64,000 nucleotides of DNA from CATOSP01 sp965237775 (GTDB taxonomy: Bacteria > Chloroflexota > Dehalococcoidia > Lucifugimonadales > UBA3495), in contig OZ250155.1 of NCBI GenBank assembly GCA_965237775.1, positions 3,720,001-3,784,000 of the forward strand. Reading direction: 5' to 3'. The stretch's first letter is position 1. Each line of letters begins with the position of its first letter. Shown here one piece after another: positions 19,278 through 27,534 of the stretch. Under the pieces are notes generated by a model. That model did no database searches, had not been told where the DNA came from, and was given only the letters and a program-made list of their open reading frames with translations. Made by a program: the position numbers and the translations under genes.

Positions 19278-20035
19278 CGAACGTTAACAACGTTGCTTGC
19301 GAGGCATCCCACGCAGTCTGCGAGGGCGGGTGTATCTACCAAAGCGCGGAGGAGTGCTCCGCGCGCTCCGTTGATGTCGCGTTCAACGGTGATGCCGTCT
19401 TGGCCGGTAATGTAACGTGCTCCTCCGAGCTTGTTCACTATTTCCCCGCTCCAGCTGCAGGTCTTACTTGTATACGCTTCGTTGATCAGGAGCGCCTTGG
19501 CGCCTGTCTGCCGCGCTTTCCACAGCAGGAACCTCTGGAATCGGTAGTGAGCGAACGTGAGAAGGGAACGGACGCTTTTGCTTCGTAGTTTTCGGCCTCC
19601 TTTCTTTGACATGTCTTGAGTCTCGAAGGTGGGGAGCAGGATAAGGTCGAAATGGTCGACGAGGAACCTTGCTGTCTGGTGATGGAGTTCATCTATCAGG
19701 TTGCGAATGCGGTTGCGCATCCTTTCGGCGGCCTTCCGTATGTTGCGGCGTCTGTTCCGGGACGCCTTGGAGGTTTTGCTTATGAGGTTGTCCAGGCGCT
19801 GGCAGAGGCGTTGGACCCTGCCGAAGGCGCCTTGGGCGATGTGTCCTGCGTCTGTTTCTGAGAACCAGGTGATGAACGTCCTTATCCCCGGGTCCAGGGC
19901 TGCTACCCGGTCCCATTCCCTACCGGCCTGTTGTTCCAGGTCCGGGTTGTACGGGGTTGATGCGGACAGGTGATATCGTCCGTTGTGGAGTGTGAGGCGG
20001 GAGTCCCCGTGCTCGCGGGGCGAGCAACTGTTCCT
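19274..20035 (-). pseudogene. tnpB: TnpB-family protein, C-terminal fragment
   Basis: The native part begins near 20035 (SPREHGDSRLTLHNGRYHLSAS) and ends at 19274. It holds the RuvC aspartate (VAALDPGIRTFITWFSETD), the Glu (ILLPTFETQDM), a degenerate zinc-ribbon region (TSKTCSWSGEIVNKLGG) and the third Asp (VERDINGARG). This is a different TnpB lineage from copies A/B and E/F. The open frame continues to 20545, but that part is the antisense of tnpA copy C and is not coding. The N-terminal half and its own tnpA are missing. Confidence 0.65.
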
Positions 20036-20074
20036 CCAAATCTGATATGATTTAATACTAGCTGATAGTATATT

Positions 20075-20713
20075 ATGCCACACGAATCTGACCTGATCCG
20101 CATAGGGGCTGCTGCCCGGCTCCTGGGAGTGACTCCCCAGACCCTTCGCAAGTGGGAGTCCACCGGCTACCTTGCGCCAGCGCGCAGGACTCCTGGAGGC
20201 ACCAGGTATTACTCCACAGTCCAACTTCTGGGCCTGAAGGCTGAAAACTCCCTCACCGTCTGCTACGCCCGGGTCTCCAGCCACGACCAGAAGGCTGTCC
20301 TGGACCGCCAGCAGGCTCTCCTGGAAAGCTACTGTGCCGCCCAGGGCTGGACGTCCGTGGTAATCCGGGACCTGGGCAGCGGGATGAATTACCAAAAGAA
20401 GGGGCTGCGCCAGCTGCTGGAGATGGTGCTGGAGCGGCGGATGCGCCGGTTGGCGCTGACCCACAAGGACCGGCTGTTGCGCTTCGGTGCGGAACTGGTG
20501 TTCACCCTGTGCGAGCTCCGGGGAATTGAGGTGGTCGTCATCCACCAGGGGGAGCAGCCGACTTTTGAGGAGGAGCTGGCCCAGGACGTGCTGGAGATAA
20601 TCACGCTCTTTTCAGCCCGGTTGTACGGCAGCCGCAGCAGGAAACACCGGGAACTCCTATCCACCCTGGCGGAGACGGCGCCTGACGCCGCTTCAGGAGC
20701 CGAGAGGTCTTGA
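20075..20713 (+). CDS. tnpA: IS607-family serine recombinase TnpA (copy C)
   Basis: 212 aa, apparently complete. An N-terminal MerR-like helix-turn-helix (LIRIGAAARLLGVTPQTLRKWESTGYLAP, residues 6-34) is followed by a resolvase-like catalytic domain: the serine nucleophile is in CYARVSSHDQK (about 63-73), then VIRDLGSGMNY, LTHKDRLLRFGAELVFTLCE and a C-terminal helix with DVLEIITLFSARLYGSRSRKHR. The domain order is diagnostic for IS607. The start region TTGTTCCTCCAAATCTGATATGAT-like sequence is shared with copy D. The tnpB start overlaps its stop (TTGA). Confidence 0.9.
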   Translation: MPHESDLIRIGAAARLLGVTPQTLRKWESTGYLAPARRTPGGTRYYSTVQLLGLKAENSLTVCYARVSSHDQKAVLDRQQALLESYCAAQGWTSVVIRDLGSGMNYQKKGLRQLLEMVLERRMRRLALTHKDRLLRFGAELVFTLCELRGIEVVVIHQGEQPTFEEELAQDVLEIITLFSARLYGSRSRKHRELLSTLAETAPDAASGAERS

Positions 20714-21028
20714 AGAAGTCCCACCGGGTGGCGCTCAAGCCCACGCCGGAGCGGGAATCCCTCTTCCCGGAGCACGCCGGGTACGCCCGATTCGCCTACA
20801 ACTGGGCGGTGGGAGAGTTCCAAGTCGGCCTGCAGGTGGGGGAATGGCTCTCGGAGAAGTCCCTCCGGCCCAGGTGGAACCTGCTCAAGGGCATCATCGC
20901 GCCCTGGGGACGGGAACTGTCCCAGAATGCCGCCAAGTACGCCATCATCGACCTGGGGCGGGCCGCCTCCCGCTGAGGAGAATACCGCCGGAAGCGGAAG
21001 CAGGGCATCCCCTGCCGCCGGGTGGGGT
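20710..21028 (+). pseudogene. tnpB: TnpB-family protein, N-terminal fragment (copy C)
   Basis: TTG 20710 gives MKKSHRVALKPTPERESLF, PEHAGYARFAYNWAVGEF and LRPRWNLLKGIIAPWGREL, the N-terminal part of canonical TnpB. An in-frame TGA at 20974 is followed by GEYRRKRKQGI and CRRVG, so reading would have continued. The homologous copy D goes on with FPRFKRRKH; here the sequence is cut at about 21028 by the left end of IS607 copy B. Confidence 0.7.
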
Positions 21029-21062
21029 CGTCGACTGCTGATAAAATAGTTTATCATTGGTT

Positions 21063-21653
21063 ATGGATGTTGTTAGCAGACGCATCAGCCTGACGGCGTG
21101 GGGCCGTCTTTATGGCTTCGACAAGGCCACCACTTCTCGGATGCACCGTGACGGGAGGTTGCCGCCTGAGCTTCAGGTCGAGCAGTTGCCGAACGGGCGT
21201 TATTACGTGGTGGTTCCTCCGCAGAATGAAGGCCGTTGCGTGGTCTACGCTCGGGTTTCGTCTGCTGACCAGAAGGAAGACCTGGACCGCCAGGTGGGCC
21301 GGGTGGCCGAGTGGGCAACCCAGCAGGGCTGTCGTCCCGACGAGGTGGTCAAGGAGATTGGTTCCGGCCTGAACGGAAATCGTCGTCGGCTGCGTCGGCT
21401 GATTGCCGACCATACCGTCGGCACGGTAATGGTCGAGCGCCGGGAGCGATTGTGCCGCTTCGGTTTCGAGTATGTGGAAGCGGCATTGGCCGGGCGGGGC
21501 GCACGGATCCTGGTGATGGAAGACAACGAGCTGGAAGACGACCTGGTTCGGGACGTGACCGAGGTGATGACGTCGCTGTGTGCGCGGCTGTACGGGCGTC
21601 GGTCGGCCAGGCGGCGTGCGGAGCGGGCACTGGCGGCGGCGCAGGAAGGATGA
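21063..21653 (+). CDS. tnpA: IS607-family serine recombinase TnpA (copy B)
   Basis: ATG 21063 (MDVVSRRISLTAWGRLYGFDKATTSRM) gives a 196-aa protein; a TTG 6 nt upstream in frame is less likely. The N-terminal DNA-binding helix is followed by the catalytic motif VYARVSSADQKEDLDRQ, VKEIGSGLNGNRRRL, VERRERLCRFGFEYVEAAL and a C-terminal VMTSLCARLYGRRSARRRAERAL. Complete, unlike its close relative copy A. Its stop TGA overlaps the tnpB ATGs (GGATGATGA), so translation is probably coupled. Confidence 0.9.
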   Translation: MDVVSRRISLTAWGRLYGFDKATTSRMHRDGRLPPELQVEQLPNGRYYVVVPPQNEGRCVVYARVSSADQKEDLDRQVGRVAEWATQQGCRPDEVVKEIGSGLNGNRRRLRRLIADHTVGTVMVERRERLCRFGFEYVEAALAGRGARILVMEDNELEDDLVRDVTEVMTSLCARLYGRRSARRRAERALAAAQEG

Positions 21654-23226
21654 TGACTGGTGCCTACCAGACCCGCATCTGCGAGTACGCCAATGTCAGT
21701 CGTTGCCACGGCGACGCGGCGTTGTCGGCGTACGCCGAGCTCTACGGCCGAGTCGAGCGGAAGCTCTTTGCCGAGGTGTCGGCGGGTAGGACATCAGCTT
21801 CTTTGAAGAGCGAGTACCTGAAGTGGTATGGGATACCGGCGCGGATGTTCAACGCAGTGAGGGTGTTGCTGGAGGGCAAGATCGCGTCGGTCAGGGAGCA
21901 GCAGAAGTTGAGGCTGGATGGATTGCGTCGGCGCATCGCCCGTGCGGAGACGCAGATCGTCCAGGCTGAGCAGCGGGGCCGGCTGAACCAGGCCCACCAT
22001 AAACGGCGTCGGCTGGCGAATATGCGGCACAGGTTGACTGCGCTGGAAGCCGACATGACCGCTGACCGGGTGCGGCTGTGCTTTGGCTCAAAGAGGCTGT
22101 GGCGCCAGCAGTATCACCTGCAGGTCAATGGCTACGACAGCCATGCGGAGTGGCGGAGTGGCTGGCCGACTGGCGTGCTGCCCGCAGCGACGAGTTCTTC
22201 GTGCTGGGTAGTCGTGATGAGACGGCGGGTTGCCAGATGTGCGTGGCCAGAGTCGCGGACGATGGCGCCCTGACGCTGCGCTTGCGGATACCGGACTGCC
22301 TGGCTGATCAGTATGGCAAGTACGTGACCATGGCAGGCGTGCGCTTCGCCTACGGGCATGAGCATGTGCTGGCTGCCCTGGACAGCAGCGGCGAATTCGC
22401 GCGCCGCCGCCGCGAGCATGGCGATCAGGCGGCCAGGGCCGGTGAACTGGGTCAAGCGATCAGCTACCGGTTCAAGCGGGACACCAAGGGCTGGCGGGTG
22501 TTCGTTACCACGAACATGGTGGATGTGCCGGTGGTAACGGATCGCAGTCGTGGCGCCATCGGCGTGGACCTGAACGCCGACCACCTGGCAGTTTGTGAGA
22601 CCGACGCCAGCGGCAACTACGTCAATGCCTTCAGCGTGCCGCTGGTGACCTATGGCAAATCCCCTCATCAGGCCGAGGCCATTATCGGCGGCGCTGTGGC
22701 CAGCGTGGTTGATTACGCCCGCAACATCGGCAAGTCCGTCGTCATCGAGAGACTGGACTTCCGGCAAAAGAAGGCGGCTCTGGAAGGCGTGTCCCGCAAA
22801 TACAGCCGGATGCTGTCGTCATTCAGCTACGGCAAGATCAAGGCGTCCTTCCTGTCCCGCGGTCATCGCCAGGGAGTGGAGGTACACCAGGTCAACCCGG
22901 CCTTCAGTTCGGTGATCGGCCGGGTGAAGTTCATGGAACGTTATGGGCTCAGCGTTCACCAGGCAGCAGCCCTGGTGCCGGCCCGGCGTTTGCTCGGCTG
23001 TTCCGAGCGCATCCCGCGCCGGTGGGTCTGTCCCGTCGGCAATGGCGTCCAGGTCGCCTTCACCGTACCTGCAAGGAAGCGAGTGAAGCACGTGTGGACG
23101 TACTGGGGGGCGGTCTCGGGGCAGTTGAGACCGGCGCTTGCAGCGCAGCACCGGCTGGGGAAGCGCAAACGTATACCCAATCCGGTTCAGGCTGTCATGC
23201 GGGCTGAGGCTCGCGGGGTGGCTTGA
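21650..23226 (+). pseudogene. tnpB: TnpB-family protein without zinc ribbon (copy B), frameshifted by an 8-bp duplication
   Basis: Begins MMTGAYQTRICEYANVSRCHGDAALSAYAEL. At 22145-22160 the octamer GCGGAGTG is duplicated in tandem; removing one copy restores DSHAEWLADWRAARSDEFFVLGSRDE and joins both frames into one about 520-aa protein. RuvC Asp in AIGVDLNADHLAV and Glu in VVIERLDF are present. As in copy A, no CxxC pairs are found and the C-terminal motif is YGLSVHQAAALVPARR in place of DxNAARN. The downstream 140 bp are conserved with copy A and probably encode the guide-RNA scaffold. Confidence 0.7.
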
Positions 23227-23366
23227 GCGGAGACCAGATCGGTGTTCCCGGGTGAGATTCCCGGGCGGAGCCGTCTTGAACTGTTGGGGCGGCGGTCCGC
23301 CTTAGGCGGATCTTCAAGGAAGACTGACGGAGGTCTTGTTACCAAAGTCAACCTTTTTTACAACGG
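23225..23366 (+). ncRNA. Putative omega-RNA (TnpB guide scaffold) at right end of IS607 copy B
   Basis: Known TnpB proteins use an RNA transcribed from the tnpB 3' end and the adjoining element end; the guide is the flanking DNA. This segment is conserved with copy A (9106-9250) and partly with a relic (about 26093-26135) although it is non-coding, contains complementary CCCGGG motifs, and ends at TTTTTTACAACGG. The predicted guide would start with TATGATCTGATCTTGAGGCG. Inferred only from conservation. Confidence 0.4.
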
Positions 23367-23460
23367 TATGATCTGATCTTGAGGCGGTGGAGCGGAGGTG
23401 GTCATTGAGTCTTGATCGTGCTTCTGATTCACTCTGGGACGAACTGTGTGTTTACAGCTA
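23365..23460. repeat. 96-bp direct repeat, copy 1
   Basis: Identical to 27099-27194 except for one C/T difference. It starts exactly at the GG core at the right border of IS607 copy B and ends at the inverted repeat of the 152-bp segment. Contains no ORF of note; likely a fragment of an IS end. Confidence 0.8.
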
Positions 23461-23609
23461 AACCAAAGCCAAGGTGGGATGTACATTGAAGTGGCGATGA
23501 TGATCAGTTGGGTTGCGCTGGTGAATCGCTCTAATCCGTACCTGGAGAATGACCCGGCTCCGTAGTTTGACCCCCACCATCTGCGCGTTTCACCTTGGCT
23601 TTAGTTTAG
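23458..23609. repeat. 152-bp segment bounded by 19-bp inverted repeats (copy 2)
   Basis: Same terminal repeats as 12967-13117 (CTAAACCAAAGCCAAGGTG left; CACCTTGGCTTTAGTTTAG right), nearly the same length, but an unrelated interior. IS630 copy II is inserted at the TA within its right end (23607-23608). Confidence 0.6.
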
Positions 23610-24832
23610 TACTCAGTCAACGGTAAAATCGGAAGGGTAAAGGCGGTGTAGTTTGGTTCGTGCGTCCCGGGTGTTGAAGCGCCAGTTGATGGTGGCTCTG
23701 GCGTTGTTGCGCTCCGTGACCAGGGCGTCCACTTCCCTCCTTAGGGCCTCCTCGCCGGAGAGCCGCTGCTTGAGGCAGGAGCGGGACAGGACGCTGAACT
23801 CAATCTCGGCCATGTTCAACCAACTCCCGTGCTTGGGGGTGTAATGGAACTCCAGCCGCCTGGCAATCCTCCGGGCTTCCTCAGCCGGGAAAGTCTCGTA
23901 CAGCGATGCCCGGCGATGGGTGTTCAGATTGTCCAAGACGACCCTTACCACCTCGGCTTCGGGGTAGGCTTCATCCACCAGCCAGCGCATCCGGCGGGCG
24001 AAGTCTTGCATCGTGCGCCGCTCGGTCACTGCCACATGCCGCCAGCCCGCCAACGGCTCACAGGCCAAGAAGAGGTTGCGGGTACCCTCCCTGCGGTATT
24101 CGTAGTCCTGCCGCAGCGGACGTCCCGGCCGGGGCGGGAGCGGCGGCCGGGTCTCGGCCAGCAACTGGGTGGAGGTCTCGTCAAAGCAGACTACCGGACG
24201 TTTGGGATCATGAGGTTCGGCGTAGAGATCCAGGACATCCTCCATGTTGGCCACAAATTCCGCGCTCACCTTGGGGATGCACCACTCCTTCTTCCGCCAC
24301 GGCTTGAGAGCGTTTTTTTGAGACGCTTTCGGATTCCCTCATGGGACATGGAGGGCGCCAGCCCCAACTCGACCACCTTCCCGGCCAGGAGACGCAGTGT
24401 CCAGTGGTCATGCCCTTCCGGCGGCGGGCTGCAGGCCAAGGCAATCAGGTGGGCCTCGCCCCGGTCGTCTAACTTCCGGGGCCGGTTGGCCTGGGGACGG
24501 TCCCGCAAAACCTTCTCCAACCCTTCTTCGGCAAAGCGCTGCTTGACCCGGTATACCGTGCTCAGGGCCACATCCAAAGCTTCGGCCACTTGGGGCGCGG
24601 TCCAACCGTCGCCGCTCTTTAGGAGAATCCGCGCTCTAGCGGTCACTCGGGCTGAGTTTTTGCCAACCCGGACCAGCCGCTGGAGCTCTTCCCGTTGTTC
24701 CTGTGCCAGCCGCACCGCGTATTTGTCCCTGACCATCACTGCCACCCCCGCCATCAACACTTCCCACCAGCCAAGATAGCTCAATTGGCCCCTTTCTTAA
24801 ACAAATCCCAAGCCTAAGTTGACTGAGTACTA
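23607..24832 (-). mobile_element. IS630-family element, copy II, complete
   Basis: Terminal inverted repeats TAGTACTCAGTCAAC (23607-23621) and GTTGACTGAGTACTA (24818-24832) enclose one transposase in two frames; TA at both outer edges fits the IS630 TA target duplication. It is inserted into the right repeat of the 152-bp segment and truncates the IS1380 gene that begins immediately after. Confidence 0.85.
23613..24736 (-). CDS. IS630-family transposase (two frames joined at an A-run)
   Basis: Frame 1 from ATG 24736 (MVRDKYAVRLAQEQREEL) holds two helix-turn-helix units (TAPQVAEALDVALSTVYRVKQRF; ALACSPPPEGHDHWTLRLLAGKVVEL) and ends just after RKRLKK. At the seven-A run (plus-strand TTTTTTT near 24314-24320) the reading passes to frame 2: ALKPWRKKEWCIPKVSAEFVANMEDVLDLY, then the DDE motifs VVCFDETSTQLLAET, VVRVVLDNLNTH and LEFHYTPKHGSWLNMAEIEFSVL. 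The same arrangement occurs in copies I and III, consistent with programmed frameshifting known for IS630 elements. Ends FTVD at the inverted repeat. Probably functional. Confidence 0.85.
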
Positions 24833-24833
24833 G

Positions 24834-25820
24834 TTGGACCGGGTGAGCCGGGAACTGCTGGCTCGGGCCTGGGCCGCCGGGGCTGGTACCGGCGACGGAC
24901 CTTTGACCATTGACCTCGATTCCACCATCTGCGAGACCTACGGCCTGGCCAAGGAGAGCGCCCGCCGCCATGGCTACACCGGCCAGCGGGGCTATCATCC
25001 GTTGCTGGCCGTGGCCGCCGGCACAGGTGAGGTGCTGATGACCAGGCTGCGGGAGGGCCGGGCCAACACCGCACGGGGCGCCGCCCACTTCCTGCGGGAG
25101 ACCCTGGGCCGGGTGCGCTACGGGGGAGCCAAAGGACAGCTCACCGTGCGGGCCGGCAGCGGCTTCTACACCCATTCCATCGTCGCCGTCTGCCGCAAGA
25201 TGAAGGCCCGCTTCTCCATCATCGTCCGCCAGCACCAGGGCCTGCGCAGTCTGATAGAGGCCGTCCCCGAGGGGGACTGGACGCCCATCCCTTACTGGAT
25301 GGAGGGCGCCGCCGACGTGGCGGAGACCAGCTGCACGCCCTTCAAGAGTGAGCCCGGCGCCGCGCCGGTACGCCTCATCGTCCGAAGGGTGAGACCCACT
25401 CCCGGTTCCCAACTGGCGCTGTTCGCCAATTACAGCTATCACGCCTGCATCACCAACCGGGAGGGAGACACCCTGGAACTGGAGGCTGACCACCGCCGCC
25501 ACGCCGGGATAGAGAACGCCATCCGGGACCTGAAGTACGGCGTGGGGCTCAATCACCTCCCCCCGGGCCGCTTCGCCGCCAATGCCGCCTGGCTGGCCGT
25601 CCAAGTGATCGCCCACAACCTGGGACGGTGGACGGCGCGCATCGCCCTGGGAGAGCAGGCGGCAACCGCCAAGACCCTCCGTCGACGCTTCTTCTCCCTG
25701 GCCGGACGCATCACCCGCAAGGCTCGGCGCCTCACTTTGCATCTTCCCCAAAGCTGGCCTTGGGAAAACCAGCTCACCGGCGCCCTGGCGCGATTACGCG
25801 CACCGCCACTCCCCTCCTGA
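24834..25820 (+). pseudogene. IS1380-family transposase, 5'-truncated
   Basis: The DDE domain reads PLTIDLDSTICETYGLAKESARRHGYTGQRGYHPLL (first Asp), GQLTVRAGSGFYTHSIVAVC, HRRHAGIENAIRDLKYGVGLNHLP with the final Glu, and FAANAAWLAVQVIAHNLGRWT. This matches IS1380 transposases from the first catalytic motif to the end. The N-terminal domain is removed by the adjacent IS630 copy II, whose right terminal repeat ends 2 bp before the first codon. Confidence 0.75.
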
Positions 25821-26266
25821 TGGCGGCGTTGCCGTCTGATCCGTCCCCGGGACTACTTACCTGCGTGGCAGACCGCCGCCAACCCGCGCCACGGCCGTCC
25901 TCTGCTGCCATCTGACCCGGTGATGCCGCCCTCATGCACCACCGCGGACCCTCAACATCCCCCCTCAGCGGCTGTCAGACCCCGCACTCCCGCAAACCTA
26001 TCGGGACACCCCATAGCCCTGTCCCCTCGCCCCTCATCGCTGATCCGATCGGCCATCCCCCATCCCTTCGGTGGATTCGGGTTTAGGAATGGCTGACGGC
26101 GTTCTTGTAACTGAAGTCAACCATTTTAACAACGGCACGAATGTGCCCGTCTGCATGTCAAGTCGCAACCCCCGCGTGTGCGGGGAGTTCGTGGCGCACC
26201 GATAGTTACCCATACTGGGATTTCGATAAGCGTAGCTCATCTCTGATGCCACAGAGAGGGTTCAAG
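25821..26266. other. Non-coding stretch with IS607 right-end relic (about 26093-26135)
   Basis: No supported gene. TGACGGCGTTCTTGTAACTG followed by AAGTCAACC and TTTTAACAACGG at 26093-26135 matches the right ends of IS607 copies A and B. About 34 bp further on, CCCCGCGTGTGCGGGG (26170-26185) forms a perfect hairpin resembling a type I-E CRISPR repeat core, without further repeat units. Confidence 0.45.
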
Positions 26267-26386
26267 ATGGGCGGCTCCATCGAAGCCCTGCACATCGGCA
26301 ATAAGGGTGGGGGATCAGGAGGCGGCTACTACGTCGTGAATGAGGATACGGAAACTAGAAGCCTCTACGTCTTTGGGGGGAGTTAA
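26267..26386 (+). CDS. Possible small glycine-rich protein (39 aa)
   Basis: ATG 26267 is preceded by GAGAGGG at 7 nt and the product MGGSIEALHIGNKGGGSGGGY... ends at TAA 26384-26386. A stem-loop (AAGGGTGG 26398-26405 / CCACCCTT 26421-26428) follows 12 bp later, as for a transcription unit end. No known motif. Could equally be the tip of a lost longer gene. Confidence 0.35.
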   Translation: MGGSIEALHIGNKGGGSGGGYYVVNEDTETRSLYVFGGS

Positions 26387-26397
26387 ATGTATAGAAT

Positions 26398-26428
26398 AAG
26401 GGTGGTCAAGTGAGATCTGGCCACCCTT
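26398..26428 (+). terminator. Stem-loop after small ORF
   Basis: Perfect 8-bp stem AAGGGTGG/CCACCCTT with a 15-nt loop, 12 bp after the stop of the ORF at 26267-26386. No U-run follows, so intrinsic termination is uncertain. The region 26429-26827 shows nothing recognisable. Confidence 0.35.
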
Positions 26429-26827
26429 GGAGGCCGCCGACACATTCGCGGGAGAAGCGATAAAACCGAGCGGCTCAATTCACATTATATACGTGATCCA
26501 CTCTGTGAGCAAGAGAAAATTGCGAAACTCCTTAGTTGCCGAAGGGCAAGGAGAGTAACAGCGCAAATAGGATTCGTCGAGCAATTAGGGTGGATATTGG
26601 ATTCGTCTCCTACAATGACAGTATCCGTCGCCCATCAAGCGGTAGCAAGCCCAGCCGAGGAGTTTTGCAATTTTCTCTGAGCAATGCGGGGCATAGCGGG
26701 GATTAGGGGAAGCCTCGTTTTGAGATAGTTCTTAGTCCTGCTGCTGATCTTCTACCGTCTCATCCCCGCAGCACAGGCGCGGCATGGGAAGGTATCATCC
26801 ATTTTGCCTGAAATGCGGTTCTGAGGC

Positions 26828-26971
26828 TTAATACGGGCACCGATGCGGCAGGCTATACTCTTGTGATGACAGCGTCTCCTGCCCGGCATTCTCTGCCTGC
26901 TCGCCTTGGGGTTCCGCGCCGTTCTCCTGCTGTTCGTCTTTGGGTTCGTCTGTCTGGTGTTCCTGAGTCAT
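26828..26971 (-). CDS. Possible small acidic protein (47 aa)
   Basis: ATG 26971 with GGAGGGA 6 nt upstream; the product MTQEHQTDEPKDEQQENGAE... is very rich in Glu and Gln and ends LPHRCPY, TAA at 26828. It is too short for usual ORF lists. Composition suggests an unstructured acidic peptide. It does not end in the GGE/GGQ of prokaryotic ubiquitin-like proteins. No neighbour gives context. Confidence 0.35.
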   Translation of the reverse strand: MTQEHQTDEPKDEQQENGAEPQGEQAENAGQETLSSQEYSLPHRCPY

Positions 26972-27098
26972 CTCGACTCCCTCCTCGTTTGGATGAGTCG
27001 AAGATACCCTTCTCCTTGGCGTCGAGATGGACAGGGGTTTTAACCACTATAGGACAACCCGCTTGGTGTGCCATTCTTGATTGGGCAGAGATTCAGGA

Positions 27099-27194
27099 GG
27101 TATGATCTGATCTTGAGGCGGTGGAGCGGAGGTGGTCATTGAGTCTTGATCGTGCTTCTGATTCACTCTGGGACGAACTGTGTGTTTATAGCTA
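27099..27194. repeat. 96-bp direct repeat, copy 2
   Basis: Identical to 23365-23460 apart from one base. It lies immediately upstream of the IS110 non-coding leader; whether it belongs to the IS110 left flank is unclear. Confidence 0.8.
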
Positions 27195-27534
27195 GGCCGC
27201 CAGTTTTCGGCCCCAGAAATCGGCCGGTCGCGGGCTGGATATTTCCGTCATGGTTCAGGTGTGGGTTATGGTGCAAAGCATATCTATGCCCGCTTTAGGG
27301 CCATGCAACAGAGACTAACTGGCGTGGCCGTTGGGGAGGTGTAAGATCGGGTGTGGCGTGCCGGCGGACCAAGGCCGACGGGGCATTGGCGCGTAACGCT
27401 CGGTGCAAAGCATGGTCCGGGAGCCTTACGGCTGCATCATTGGTGACGCCTCCAGCAGGACGTTCCCGTTCGATAGATTGTGCGCTTTCAGTGGCTCCCT
27501 CCGGCGGCGCGCCTATGCGGCAATGAGGGGCGGG
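27195..27534 (+). ncRNA. IS110 leader, probable bridge-RNA region
   Basis: IS110-group elements encode a structured bridge RNA in the non-coding left end. This 340-bp non-coding leader is GC-rich with several possible hairpins and GTGCAAAGCAT occurs twice (27271-27281 and 27401-27411). Part of it (CTATGCCCG...GGGCC...ACTAACT, about 27283-27321) recurs at 61190-61230. Boundaries and folding are not established. Confidence 0.35.

Larger units (their letters stand above)
21029..23366 (+). mobile_element. IS607-family element, copy B
   Basis: Contains tnpA and tnpB. The right end is fixed by alignment with copy A (end 9106) and with the direct repeat at 27099, which resumes precisely after the GG of ACAACGG at 23360-23366. 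The left end is near 21029, after GGTGGGG in tnpB copy C. IS607 typically uses a GG core dinucleotide, consistent with both borders. Confidence 0.75.

Noticed and set aside
20036..20545. N-terminal half of the 423-aa minus-strand TnpB frame
   Set aside because: This part is the exact antisense of tnpA copy C, which has full domain support; the similarity to TnpB starts only near 20035.
26828..26971. Prokaryotic ubiquitin-like protein (Pup)
   Set aside because: The small acidic ORF is the right size and Glu/Gln-rich, but ends HRCPY rather than GGE or GGQ and no proteasome-related gene is near.
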